DNA of 50,212 nucleotides from an uncultured Prochlorococcus sp. (GTDB lineage Bacteria; Cyanobacteriota; Cyanobacteriia; PCC-6307; Cyanobiaceae). Position numbers and translations under genes: made by a program. Shown one piece after another: positions 1 to 8,497 of the stretch. The stretch's first letter is position 1. Every line of letters starts with the position of its first letter. Under the pieces are notes generated by a model that saw only the letters and a list, made by a program, of their open reading frames with translations, ran no database searches and was not told where the DNA came from. The stretch lies in contig CACLUD010000003.1 of assembly GCA_902609995.1 (NCBI GenBank), positions 1 to 50,212 on the forward strand, given 5' to 3'.

Positions 1-342
1 TTCTCCAGAATCAATAAGATTATTTATTAATCGCTCTTTTTCTGATTTAAGATTTTCTAGTGCTGAATTAGTAAATTGCTCTTTTGCTTCGAATTTTGGT
101 GTTTTAATTATCTTTTTATTAGGTAACTTTTTATGAGGCTTTGATTTCATTAATTCCATTAATCGAAATTTGATAATACATTATTCAACAGCATTTTAAG
201 GTATGAATTTTTACAAAAAATAAGTTAATTTTTATAGCCCATAGGTCATTAACATTAATTCAAAACTCTGTAGAAAAAACTGTTAAAAAGTTTTTGAATA
301 TTGAATAACTTAATCAGGATCATAATAATTAGTTGATGATCC

Positions 343-606
343 CTACCATTTTGGAACAGTTACTTGCCAACCCGAAGTGATTAATTGTTGGTACTCTTTG
401 CGAGCAGCTTCTATTTTAATCTCTTTTCTTGTTTTCATAAGTGGAGGTTTATCACCTAATAGACCAACAACAACTCCACTATCAACAAACATATATTCGA
501 AAAACTTATCTTTGTTATTTTTATTCTTTGTAAAACGTCTTACTTCTGTACAGTTAGGGCATATTAACCATGCTTCCTCTGTTACCTTTCTAGAGTCTTT
601 ATCCAT
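343..606 (-). CDS. DUF1651-like small protein
   Basis: 87 aa ORF; central 'VFVDSG.VVGLLGDKPPLMKTRKEI' and C-terminal 'GW..TVPKW' resemble the picocyanobacterial DUF1651 family; N-terminal CPNC. Confidence 0.65.
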   Translation of the reverse strand: MDKDSRKVTEEAWLICPNCTEVRRFTKNKNNKDKFFEYMFVDSGVVVGLLGDKPPLMKTRKEIKIEAARKEYQQLITSGWQVTVPKW

Positions 607-730
607 AAATTTCCTCTAGGATTAATAGTTCTTCTATTGATATATGATTTTCTTTCTCTTGTTTCAAGGCATGGATACTCTTACACGCCTCTATCGTCTC
701 TAAAATTCTAAAATTAATTTCTTGGTTCAT
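599..730 (-). CDS. hypothetical 43 aa protein, overlaps the start of the downstream DUF1651-like gene
   Basis: Hand-translated ORF MNQEINFRILETIEACKSIHALKQEKENHISIEELLILEEIYG; ATGGATAA overlap with the next start codon. Confidence 0.4.
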   Translation of the reverse strand: MNQEINFRILETIEACKSIHALKQEKENHISIEELLILEEIYG

Positions 731-883
731 TTTTCTTTTGCCAATTTTGCAATAATAAATAAATTAATCCCATATGAAAATGAGGATTTTATATCTTCTA
801 GTTTAAATAGAATATCAATTAAAAAAAAGTTTGGATAAAGTTTGTCTTAAAATCTCAAATCATCCTCTGAAGAAAAAATTAAT

Positions 884-1111
884 TTGGATATAAATAATAT
901 TTTGGCAAAAGATGAGTCAATAAAAAGTGAAATTAGAATAGAAATAATTAGTAGAATAAATTTTTGTAGATCAGCTATTAAAGAAGCTATTCCTAATTTG
1001 GTTAAGTTGCCTAAAGGAATGGAGATGACTGAAGAAAGACTTGACATTTTGACAGATGCTTATCCTCAGTATTATTTACATATGTTTGAAAAAAACAGAA
1101 AAGGTAATTAA
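884..1111 (+). CDS. hypothetical protein
   Basis: 75 aa ORF with soluble, mixed-charge composition; opposite-strand ORF 847-1047 is less plausible. Confidence 0.5.
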   Translation: MDINNILAKDESIKSEIRIEIISRINFCRSAIKEAIPNLVKLPKGMEMTEERLDILTDAYPQYYLHMFEKNRKGN

Positions 1112-1170
1112 TTAATGATGTAATTACTTTATTAAATTTCTAATAAACTTTAAAAGATCTTGAATTAAAA

Positions 1171-1647
1171 ATGTTTAAAAAACTAATTTTATCTTCTTTT
1201 TTACTATTTACTTCAATTGGCATTATCTATCCTACGAAAAAAGAAAATACAAAGCTATTTAATTATTGTTATTCTCTTGAAAAAATTCTTTCAAGTAATT
1301 CAATACAAAAAAGGAAAAATGCATCCCAGAAAGTAAAGTCAATTTCGAAAGATATTGCAAAATTTGGGATTAGTAAAACTAGAGGGCGTTTAATAAATAA
1401 GATGATTGATCAATATAAAACTTCTAAGGATTCTCGCATGATAAAACTTATTCCTAATAAGCTTTATTGTTTCTCGGGATATTGGATTGAGAGGATAAAT
1501 CCTGGAACTTTTGAATCAATCTTTTATTTGAAAAGTAAAAAAGTAATTAATGAATTTAAAGATTTGAAAGATGAAGTAGATGGAGTATTAAATGAGATAA
1601 ATTCCGAATATAAATTCATAAAAAAAGAATTTAAGAGTCTTTATTAA
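1171..1647 (+). CDS. hypothetical secreted/periplasmic protein
   Basis: 158 aa ORF with N-terminal hydrophobic signal-like segment. Confidence 0.6.
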   Translation: MFKKLILSSFLLFTSIGIIYPTKKENTKLFNYCYSLEKILSSNSIQKRKNASQKVKSISKDIAKFGISKTRGRLINKMIDQYKTSKDSRMIKLIPNKLYCFSGYWIERINPGTFESIFYLKSKKVINEFKDLKDEVDGVLNEINSEYKFIKKEFKSLY

Positions 1648-1711
1648 TAATTATTAGTGAATCATTTACTTTTTAGTGGAATAATAATTTTCTTATTAAG
1701 AAAATTAGTTG

Positions 1712-2005
1712 TTAATCAGCTGAAGATATTTCAGCAGAATCAGAACAGGTATTAACACTAAACCATTTCATGGCTGACCAATTGTATTCTTGGTAAGTAC
1801 CAGCTGCAACATTAACAAAACATTCATTCTCGTACCAACCTCGATAGCTTGGGTTCAAACCAGTTCCTTTTAATCTATTTGATAAACCTTTTCCATATTT
1901 TTGAATAACAAGATTAATAGCCTTGTACTCTATTTCTCTTTGTAGATCATTTGCAAAAACTGGTATTGAAATTAAAAACATCGAAATAAGAAATATGAGT
2001 TTCAT
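1712..2005 (-). CDS. hypothetical secreted protein
   Basis: 97 aa ORF with signal peptide MKLIFLISMFLISIPVFA and two cysteines. Confidence 0.6.
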   Translation of the reverse strand: MKLIFLISMFLISIPVFANDLQREIEYKAINLVIQKYGKGLSNRLKGTGLNPSYRGWYENECFVNVAAGTYQEYNWSAMKWFSVNTCSDSAEISSAD

Positions 2006-2097
2006 CTCAGGAATAGATTCTGAATATATTTTATTGTTTGTAGTATAAAATCTTTTATTTTTAGATATTGTATCTTATAAACAAATAGAAATCTAAT

Positions 2098-2322
2098 TTA
2101 TTTTTTTAAATTTTCTAAAACTGATATTCTATTTTTGACTTCATCTAATTCATCTAAAATACTCCTATTTTTTGTTTGATCATTTTTTATGTCATGAATA
2201 TAATTAGATAGGACTTCATTAATCAATTCAACTAGCTTTCTATTATTTTCTAATGCTACCTTCTTAAGGTTTTTCAATAAGTCTGGTTTGATATTTATAT
2301 TTAGTTGCGTCCTTTCTGGCAT
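2098..2322 (-). CDS. Arc-like ribbon-helix-helix putative DNA-binding protein
   Basis: RTQLNINIKPDLLKNLKKVALENNRKLVELINEVLSNYI pattern (beta strand, two helices). Confidence 0.5.
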   Translation of the reverse strand: MPERTQLNINIKPDLLKNLKKVALENNRKLVELINEVLSNYIHDIKNDQTKNRSILDELDEVKNRISVLENLKK

Positions 2323-2605
2323 TTAGTTATTTATACTTAATTTTTATTCTATTCATTCCTTCTTCATTAAGACAATATAAGGATTGTTAAATTTTTATAA
2401 ATGATTTGGTAGTTTTCTATATTAATAGACTTTCAGAATTGCTTGTTTCTCGCTAAAAAAGATATGATTAGTTTTGGGTGTAAATTAACAATTAAATTAA
2501 AAAATAATTAAGTTCTTTTAAAAAGGTTAATTTTGGTAGGAAACACTACATCAAGTGCAAGTTTATACTAATTAGTTTATGTTTATAAATTCTTCTTACT
2601 AAACT

Positions 2606-2734
2606 ATGGAATTCGTCAAAAAATTTATGACCGAAAAAGCTGAAAAGTTTAACGGTAAAGCAGCAATGCTTGGTATGTTTGCTCTTGTTGGAGCTTACTA
2701 CTTTACTGGTCAAATTGTTCCAGGTATTTTCTAA
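2606..2734 (+). CDS. hli: high light inducible protein (Hli)
   Basis: Hand-translated 42 aa: MEFVKKFMTEKAEKFNGKAAMLGMFALVGAYYFTGQIVPGIF; contains the Hli/chlorophyll-binding ExxNGxxAMxGF-like motif. Confidence 0.9.
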   Translation: MEFVKKFMTEKAEKFNGKAAMLGMFALVGAYYFTGQIVPGIF

Positions 2735-2753
2735 TAAAACATTACTTTTAGGA

Positions 2754-2785
2754 AAAAAAATGGGGGCTCATAAAGCCCCTTTTTT
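2754..2785 (+). terminator. Rho-independent terminator downstream of hli
   Basis: GGGGCT-CATAA-AGCCCC hairpin followed by a T-run. Confidence 0.85.
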
Positions 2786-3263
2786 GTTTCTAAATTTATT
2801 GAAAAATTATGGATAAATTTTGGATATAAAATACTATTAATTAAAATAGTCAAATTAAAGTTCTTATCCATCTTAGTAATCTCTTAAATAACTTAATAAA
2901 TATAAGAGAAGGAAAAAGATTAAATTTTGGATGTTAAATAATTTCCAAATATCAAATATAAGCTTATTATTTTTACGAGAAAAAATTTAGGAAGTGAATA
3001 ATTTCCATAATATGTCTTAAAAATTTAATCATTATAAAATTCAATTGTTGATCCTTTATCCGTATATGAATTTTCCTCAAACCGTACATTATTTTAAAGC
3101 ACAATAAATGATTTCCTAGTAAGAACATATGATAGCCATAGTTAAGATCCAAATGCCTTCAACTCCAATTAAATCCTGTAAAAAATATGTTTTGAGTTAT
3201 AAAGATTCATTAAACAACATCTATTAAGTAGGATTCTAAGCTTGTGATGCATGCGATTGCCTA

Positions 3264-3515
3264 ATGCTTGTCCGAGAATTTAATTCTTATATCCATGATC
3301 ATCCACGTTCTGTAGTCAGAATCCAACAAAAATTTTGAGATAACTATGAATCTAAAAAGATCACCTTTAGATTTATTGTTTTAGCTGTTCTATTTGTATT
3401 GACATATTGTCTTAAATTTTTAAACTTAAAATAATCAACTGAAGCAGATTATACAACTCAAAGAGAAGTATAAAAAGAAAGCCACAGACAAATAGAAAAT
3501 ATATTTAAAATATAA
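3264..3515 (+). pseudogene. decayed ORF of a small one-TM protein, three in-frame nonsense codons
   Basis: One frame reads MLVREFNSYIHDHPRSVVRIQQKF*DNYESKKITFRFIVLAVLFVLTYCLKFLNLK*STEADYTTQREV*KESHRQIENIFKI*. Confidence 0.5.
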
Positions 3516-3534
3516 AAAAATTTAATTCTTAACT

Positions 3535-3678
3535 ATGAACGTATACGTATTCTGGATATTGTTTTTAGGGTTGTGGGGAATTGTTCCATTAATGATTTTC
3601 AAAGGTAGAACAGATGAAAAGATAAATATAAAAACTGTCCCAGAAGTTAAAGCCAAGAAAAAAGGTTGGTTTAAATAA
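3535..3678 (+). CDS. small membrane protein
   Basis: Hand-translated 47 aa: MNVYVFWILFLGLWGIVPLMIFKGRTDEKINIKTVPEVKAKKKGWFK. Confidence 0.55.
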   Translation: MNVYVFWILFLGLWGIVPLMIFKGRTDEKINIKTVPEVKAKKKGWFK

Positions 3679-3791
3679 AAAATTTCATAAAGTAATTTAA
3701 TCAATATAAATTAGTTCTTTGAAAACTTATCGAACTTGAAAAAACCTTAAAATTTAACTCTCTTTAATACCTTAAAAAAATATTTAATATT

Positions 3792-4424
3792 TTATGAGTT
3801 CGCTAATCGTGATATATAGTCTTCAAGTTTGCCAGCATTAATCCAACCAGTCGCAATAGTTTTAACATCTTCATTATTCACTCTTCCACGATGAATATGT
3901 GATATCCCCGCTGGGAAGATAATAAGCTTTCCCCTCTTAGCTATTTCATGATGATTCTGCCAATAAAATTCAGTTCCACCAGAATCAACATCATTACAAT
4001 AAAGAATCCAGGCTAAGACTCTATTGACAGGCTCTGTAGCTTCATTACTAATAGTCCAATCACAATGCCATTTCTTAAATCCCTCTCCTGGTGAGTAACG
4101 TTGTAAATTAAATATTGGGTTAACAAATAAAGATTGTTCTGGGCAGCATTGTTTTATTAGAGGGTGATCCTCAAGATATTTCTTTAGTCCTGCATTAACT
4201 CCTCTTATTATGACTTCAGAGATTGCGAAGGCTTCTGGATCTGACCTATCTATTGAGACAAGACTAATATCGGTAGATACTTTATATGGTTCTGAATTCA
4301 AAGAGGTACTTTGCCCGAAAGAGATACCATTAGTATGTAAGTCTTTGCGGTGATCAAAGAAAGAAATCACACCATCAGCTACAGCCTCGAATCCTGAATT
4401 TTTATATTTTCCAATTAGTTCCAT
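3792..4424 (-). CDS. 2OG-Fe(II) oxygenase family protein (prolyl 4-hydroxylase-like)
   Basis: HxD...H motif: 'KKWHCDWTISNE' ... 'GGTEFYW' ... 'LIIFPAGISHIHRGR'. Confidence 0.8.
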   Translation of the reverse strand: MELIGKYKNSGFEAVADGVISFFDHRKDLHTNGISFGQSTSLNSEPYKVSTDISLVSIDRSDPEAFAISEVIIRGVNAGLKKYLEDHPLIKQCCPEQSLFVNPIFNLQRYSPGEGFKKWHCDWTISNEATEPVNRVLAWILYCNDVDSGGTEFYWQNHHEIAKRGKLIIFPAGISHIHRGRVNNEDVKTIATGWINAGKLEDYISRLANS

Positions 4425-4531
4425 AAAAAGTATTTGTCTTGTTTTATCCTAAATAATCCTTTTATCATATCTTTCAGATAACCCTTTATTTTATTTAGCT
4501 TTCTATTTAAGATAAATAAATGGATCCCCTC

Positions 4532-4689
4532 TTGAAAAATTTCTTTTTTTAGTTGTGGTTGGAGGTAGATCTACTGAAGCAAATATCGAACTGCATGACG
4601 TTAGGTGGGTTATAGGTTCAAAAATTGAGGACACCTTCGATCAATTAAGAAATGATTGGTTTGGATATATGAGAATTGATAAAAAGTAA
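4532..4689 (+). pseudogene. DUF1543-like gene remnant, frameshifted near the start
   Basis: Frame from GTT at 4552: LVVVGGRSTEANIELHDVRWVIGSKIEDTFDQLRNDWFGYMRIDKK*. The TTG at 4532 would restore MKKFLFLVVVGG if one A were added to the AAAAA run. Confidence 0.6.
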
Positions 4690-4745
4690 TTTTATTTATT
4701 TAAATAAAAAAGCTTCTAAAAAATCAGAACTAAAATTTTTGACTA

Positions 4746-4946
4746 TTAACTAATAGTATCAAATCCACCACTTACTAAAAATATAATTGCACCTAATGCC
4801 ATTGTTGCTACACCCATATAAGGATATTTTTTTATTCTTGTTTTGGTAATAGGAAGCCAGGAAATATACTTATCTGATTTTTTTATATCCATTATTTTTT
4901 TTCTTGGAGGAATACCTAATACTTCCCTTCTTTTTGCTTCACCCAT
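4746..4946 (-). CDS. DUF2839-like small membrane protein
   Basis: MGEAKRRE..G.PPRK N-terminus and one C-terminal TM segment. Confidence 0.6.
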   Translation of the reverse strand: MGEAKRREVLGIPPRKKIMDIKKSDKYISWLPITKTRIKKYPYMGVATMALGAIIFLVSGGFDTIS

Positions 4947-5018
4947 ACTTTTAAAAAACTTATAAATTAATACTAAAATTAAAGTTACAAATGTGTGAGT
5001 TTTTATTGTATTGCTTCT

Positions 5019-5288
5019 TTAAATTCTGTCTTTAAATCTTTTGCAAAGGTGATGTAAATAATTTTTATGACCTACTGGTTTAGTTTTCTTCCATCCCTGC
5101 GAAAGTAATCTTTTATATGTCTCGTGATTCATTAAATCTCATAACCAACTTGTGATTTTTGTAGTGCTATAAATATGACCTCCAGCTTCAATATTCTTTA
5201 TTGTTTTGGGATCAGAAAATATTTAGATTAGGTCTCCTGTTGATTGTGACCAGCAAGGCATTGCAAATCCTCTTTCAAAGCTCGCTAA
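5019..5288 (-). pseudogene. decayed ORF of a conserved hypothetical, two in-frame stops
   Basis: Frame reads LASFERGFAMPCWSQSTGDLI*IFSDPKTIKNIEAGGHIYSTTKITSWL*DLMNHETYKRLLSQGWKKTKPVGHKNYLHHLCKRFKDRI*. Confidence 0.5.
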
Positions 5289-5362
5289 GTCTCATTATTC
5301 CAGAATGTAACCAATAAAAAAAAGACAGTCTGGGAAACATTTCTTTGACTTGGATTCTTAGA

Positions 5363-5402
5363 GTTGGGGTGACAAGATTCGAATCTGCGACCTAGTGCTA
5401 AG
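5363..5402 (-). pseudogene. degenerate 3' fragment of a tRNA-Pro-like gene
   Basis: Reverse complement TTAGCACTAGGTCGCAGATTCGAATCTTGTCACCCCAAC: anticodon-arm 3' strand, variable loop, T-arm with TTCGAAT and acceptor strand; no matching 5' half nearby. Confidence 0.6.
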
Positions 5403-5628
5403 TGGATCTTGCTAAAAAATTAATTTATTTGGATTTCCATCCCATTGGAAGTCACAGCATATGGAATTGTTCATAAAGTTTTCAGGAATAAATCAAATAA
5501 ATAGCAATTTAGTGGCATTTAAATTAAGAATTATTGATGGAGAGAATAAGGTTGAACTAAGGTAATTAAGCAAAGAGGTAGAAAGTCTTGAATAAGGTGG
5601 ATCTTATGATCTAATAGATATTTAATTT

Positions 5629-6212
5629 TTATTCGAAATTTGTTTCTATATATTTAATTAAATTCGCTTTTTTCAAAATCTTAATTAAAACCCTTACCAA
5701 AAGAACTGCGATGGAAGTTATAGAAACTATTGATAATAATCTAACAATTGATAAATCTATCCCAAAATTTATAAATATTTCTGAAAGAAAATCTACATTT
5801 GTTGCTAAGTAAAAATATAGTAATTGCTATGGGAGTGTAGCAATATTATTAATCAAAAATGTTTTTTTTAAAGAGTAATCTATAAACCCTAGAAATATAT
5901 TTAATATTTTCGTAACAAATAAGTTAGATAATCTAATTAATAGTATATCTTTGGTTTTAATTCTCCTATATTTTTCTTTTACTCTTGAGATTTTATCTTA
6001 CAAATTAAAAAAATTAATTTTTTTTCTTCTTAATAATTCTCCGATTTTGTAATGAATAATAATTTTTAGATTGGAAGCTACCATTAAAACTATAAAACCA
6101 TCAACAAAACCAAATTTCGAATAATATAAATAACCAAAGTTAATGAAGGTAATGGGGTTAATGAGACTAAACAAATTATTAATATAGCTGTTATCTTAAA
6201 ATCAAAATACAT
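5629..6212 (-). pseudogene. decayed polytopic membrane protein, possibly VTT/TVP38-like
   Basis: MYFDFKITAILIICLVSLTPLP then frameshift to ..FGYLYYSKFGFVDGFIVLMVASNLKIIIHYKIGELLRRKKINFFNL*DKISRVKEKYRRIKTKDILLIRLSNLF..GFIDYSLKKTFLINNIATLP*QLLYFYLATNVDFLSE.. Confidence 0.6.
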
Positions 6213-6214
6213 AT

Positions 6215-7417
6215 TTATGAACTAGATTTTCTTAAGAAATAAATTCCACTACTCATAGAAATTAACACAGGTAGCCAAGCTGCAATTATTGGACTTAACA
6301 ATCCATTGACTCCAATTGAACTGAATAGAAACGACATCATATAGTAAATAAAAATGAGAATTACACTTAATCCAAATCCCTGACTTTTTGAAGATCTTAA
6401 ATTAGATTTAGATCCTAGACTACTGCCAATTAATCCGAATACTAAGCATGCGCAAGGAAAAGTGAATTTTTCTTGGATGCGAACTTGAATTCTTCTTATT
6501 TCCTTTAAGTTTCCTGTCTCCTTATATATTCTTTCAGCTTCTAAAGCTTGCTTAAGAGACATCTCAGTAGCATCTTTGGGAACTTTTGCTAAATCTAAAG
6601 GCCCTTCAACAAATGGATACCTATATTTTTCAAATTGAATATTTGTAGTTTGTCCGCCTTGGTCAATAGAAACAATACTACCATCTGAAAATATCCAGGA
6701 GGAGTTGTTCTTATCAAATATTGCACTTTTTGCTTTTAAAATTTGCTGTATATCTTGTCTCGAAAAATCCAAAACTGTAACTCCCTTCATAATATTATTT
6801 TCAAACAATGATGCATAGAAAATATGTGTTAATTTACTATTACTTTTAGTTGGCTTATTAGTTTTAGAATCTATTCTAGATCCATATTTAGAAAACATAA
6901 TATTTGTTTTTCTCTTTTCACCACTGAATGAACTTCCAATACCACCTCTTAAAGTGGATTCTGCTAACTTATTACTCGCAGGTACCAATTTATCATTGAA
7001 ATAAAAAGTTAAGCCCGTCATGAATATTGAAACTGCAATAGCAGGAGCAATAATTCTCGAGGTTTTTATCCCTAAAGATTTCAATGCTAATAATTCGGAA
7101 TTGGCTGATAGTTTCCCATAAGCTAATAAAGTAGACAATAAAACTGCCATTGGAAACGATAAAACTAGAAAACTTGGGAGGCTATAAAAAAGAACTTTTA
7201 TGGCTAAAAATAAAGGTAATCCATATTCAACAATTTTTCTGATTAGATCAAACATTACTCCCACTGATAAAGAAATAACAGTAAAAGCAGAGATAGCAAA
7301 TAACATTGGAGGTAATATTTGAGCTATTAACCATCTATCCATTAATGGGATTGACCTCCAGGGTAAAGAAACTTGACGGATAACTTTTTTGATAGTTGAT
7401 TTATTTGAAATTTGCAA
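6215..7417 (-). CDS. LptF/LptG family permease (YjgP/YjgQ)
   Basis: 400 aa; 'LIAQILPPMLFAISAFTVISLSVGVMFDLIRKI', 'LSTLLAYGKLSANSELLALKSLGIKTSRI' characteristic of the family. Confidence 0.9.
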   Translation of the reverse strand: MQISNKSTIKKVIRQVSLPWRSIPLMDRWLIAQILPPMLFAISAFTVISLSVGVMFDLIRKIVEYGLPLFLAIKVLFYSLPSFLVLSFPMAVLLSTLLAYGKLSANSELLALKSLGIKTSRIIAPAIAVSIFMTGLTFYFNDKLVPASNKLAESTLRGGIGSSFSGEKRKTNIMFSKYGSRIDSKTNKPTKSNSKLTHIFYASLFENNIMKGVTVLDFSRQDIQQILKAKSAIFDKNNSSWIFSDGSIVSIDQGGQTTNIQFEKYRYPFVEGPLDLAKVPKDATEMSLKQALEAERIYKETGNLKEIRRIQVRIQEKFTFPCACLVFGLIGSSLGSKSNLRSSKSQGFGLSVILIFIYYMMSFLFSSIGVNGLLSPIIAAWLPVLISMSSGIYFLRKSSS

Positions 7418-7613
7418 AAGAAATTTATTTGATTAAATTTTTAATAGTTTTTAAGATTATAAAATACTAATCAAATTGAGACCATCTTTACTCTTTTCTT
7501 TCTATAAAAAAATATTTTCCTTTTCAAGATTTTTTATCGATAAATTTACAGGATAAGAATATTTGCTATTGCAATTAATTTAGATATTTGTTTTACTAAA
7601 AAAAAATGAAGTA

Positions 7614-7733
7614 ATGAATTCAAAAACATTAGCAAGAAATTGTAATTGTATTCATTGCAAACAAAAATTGGAACAAATAAATCGTTCAAAAGTTTATTGG
7701 GATAAAATAATTATTAATAAATTGAATGCTTAA
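7614..7733 (+). CDS. 39 aa Cys-containing micro-protein
   Basis: Hand-translated MNSKTLARNCNCIHCKQKLEQINRSKVYWDKIIINKLNA. Confidence 0.35.
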   Translation: MNSKTLARNCNCIHCKQKLEQINRSKVYWDKIIINKLNA

Positions 7734-7848
7734 ATTTTTTTTGTAATCGAATTGCCATAAAATAAAGAAACATATTAAATAAAAAATACCAAAATAATTA
7801 AAGTAATTTTAAATATCAAGCTATAATTTTTGGAGTTTAGATTCGTTT

Positions 7849-7950
7849 TTATCGAGCTTTTTTATTATTGCGGTAGATTTTGTTCTCTCTATTAAATAGC
7901 CATAAAATAGCAATTATACAAAAAGGAATAAGAATGAAATCTAAGGACAT
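7849..7950 (-). CDS. 33 aa single-TM peptide
   Basis: Hand-translated MSLDFILIPFCIIAILWLFNRENKIYRNNKKAR. Confidence 0.4.
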   Translation of the reverse strand: MSLDFILIPFCIIAILWLFNRENKIYRNNKKAR

Positions 7951-8144
7951 ATTGAATTTAATCTATATCCTTTTTTAGCAAGATTATTTTATCTTGACAG
8001 AAAAGTTTAAAAAAAAATTAAATCCTGATGCACAAGGCCTTATTCAACAACTTTTTCTTAAGTACTAATCAATTCCTTATCTAAATTTTTTTTTATTTAA
8101 AATCAAAAAACTGTTGATTTGTTATTTTGCAAACTGAGTATTAT

Positions 8145-8192
8145 TTGCAAAAAATTAAAAAGAGCTTGCTCGCATCCCTACTAGCAAACTCT
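8145..8192 (-). ncRNA. hairpin + U-tract element, copy 1 of a repeated structured element
   Basis: Minus strand AGAGTTTGC-TAGTAGGGATGCGA-GCAAGCTCT-TTTTAATTTTTT; 9-bp stem; loop shared with 10888-10923. Confidence 0.55.
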
Positions 8193-8252
8193 CATGACGA
8201 TTAAGTTAAATTCAGATTGACTGAGCCTAACCAGCTAAGCAATTCCTAAATG

Positions 8253-8310
8253 CTTACTATTATTATAGTAAGTAAAATTACTTACTGTGAGTATAAATAC
8301 TCAAGTAAGT
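8253..8310. repeat. nested inverted-repeat cluster built on CTTACT/AGTAAG
   Basis: Hairpin A CTTACTAT-TATT-ATAGTAAG (8253-8272), hairpin B AGTAAGTA-AAAT-TACTTACT (8267-8286), hairpin C ACTTACT-g-TGAGTA-TAAA-TACTCA-AGTAAGT (8280-8310). Confidence 0.85.
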
Positions 8311-8363
8311 TTGTTCCGGATTTAGTTTACTCCTATATAGATCTATTAATAAGTGATAATTCA

Positions 8364-8497
8364 CTAGCTCCAAGTTAGATTAGAAAAAATGAAATACCAA
8401 ATAAAGACTATTGAATTAAGAACAAATATTATGCCTAGAAAAATATATGCAAATTTTTCCCTATAAAAGCTGCTTTAGGTTCAAGTTTTACTCTCAT
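8364..8497 (-). pseudogene. frameshifted small membrane protein gene
   Basis: MRVKLEPKAAFIGKNLHIF then, after a one-base shift in a T-run, LGIIFVLNSIVFIWYFIFSNLTWS*. Confidence 0.5.

Noticed and set aside
377-619. 80 aa plus-strand ORF
   Set aside because: Mirror of the DUF1651-like gene on the minus strand; composition typical of antisense translation.
3522-3704. 60 aa minus-strand ORF
   Set aside because: Antisense to the more plausible 47 aa plus-strand membrane protein at 3535-3678; C-rich hydrophobic noise.
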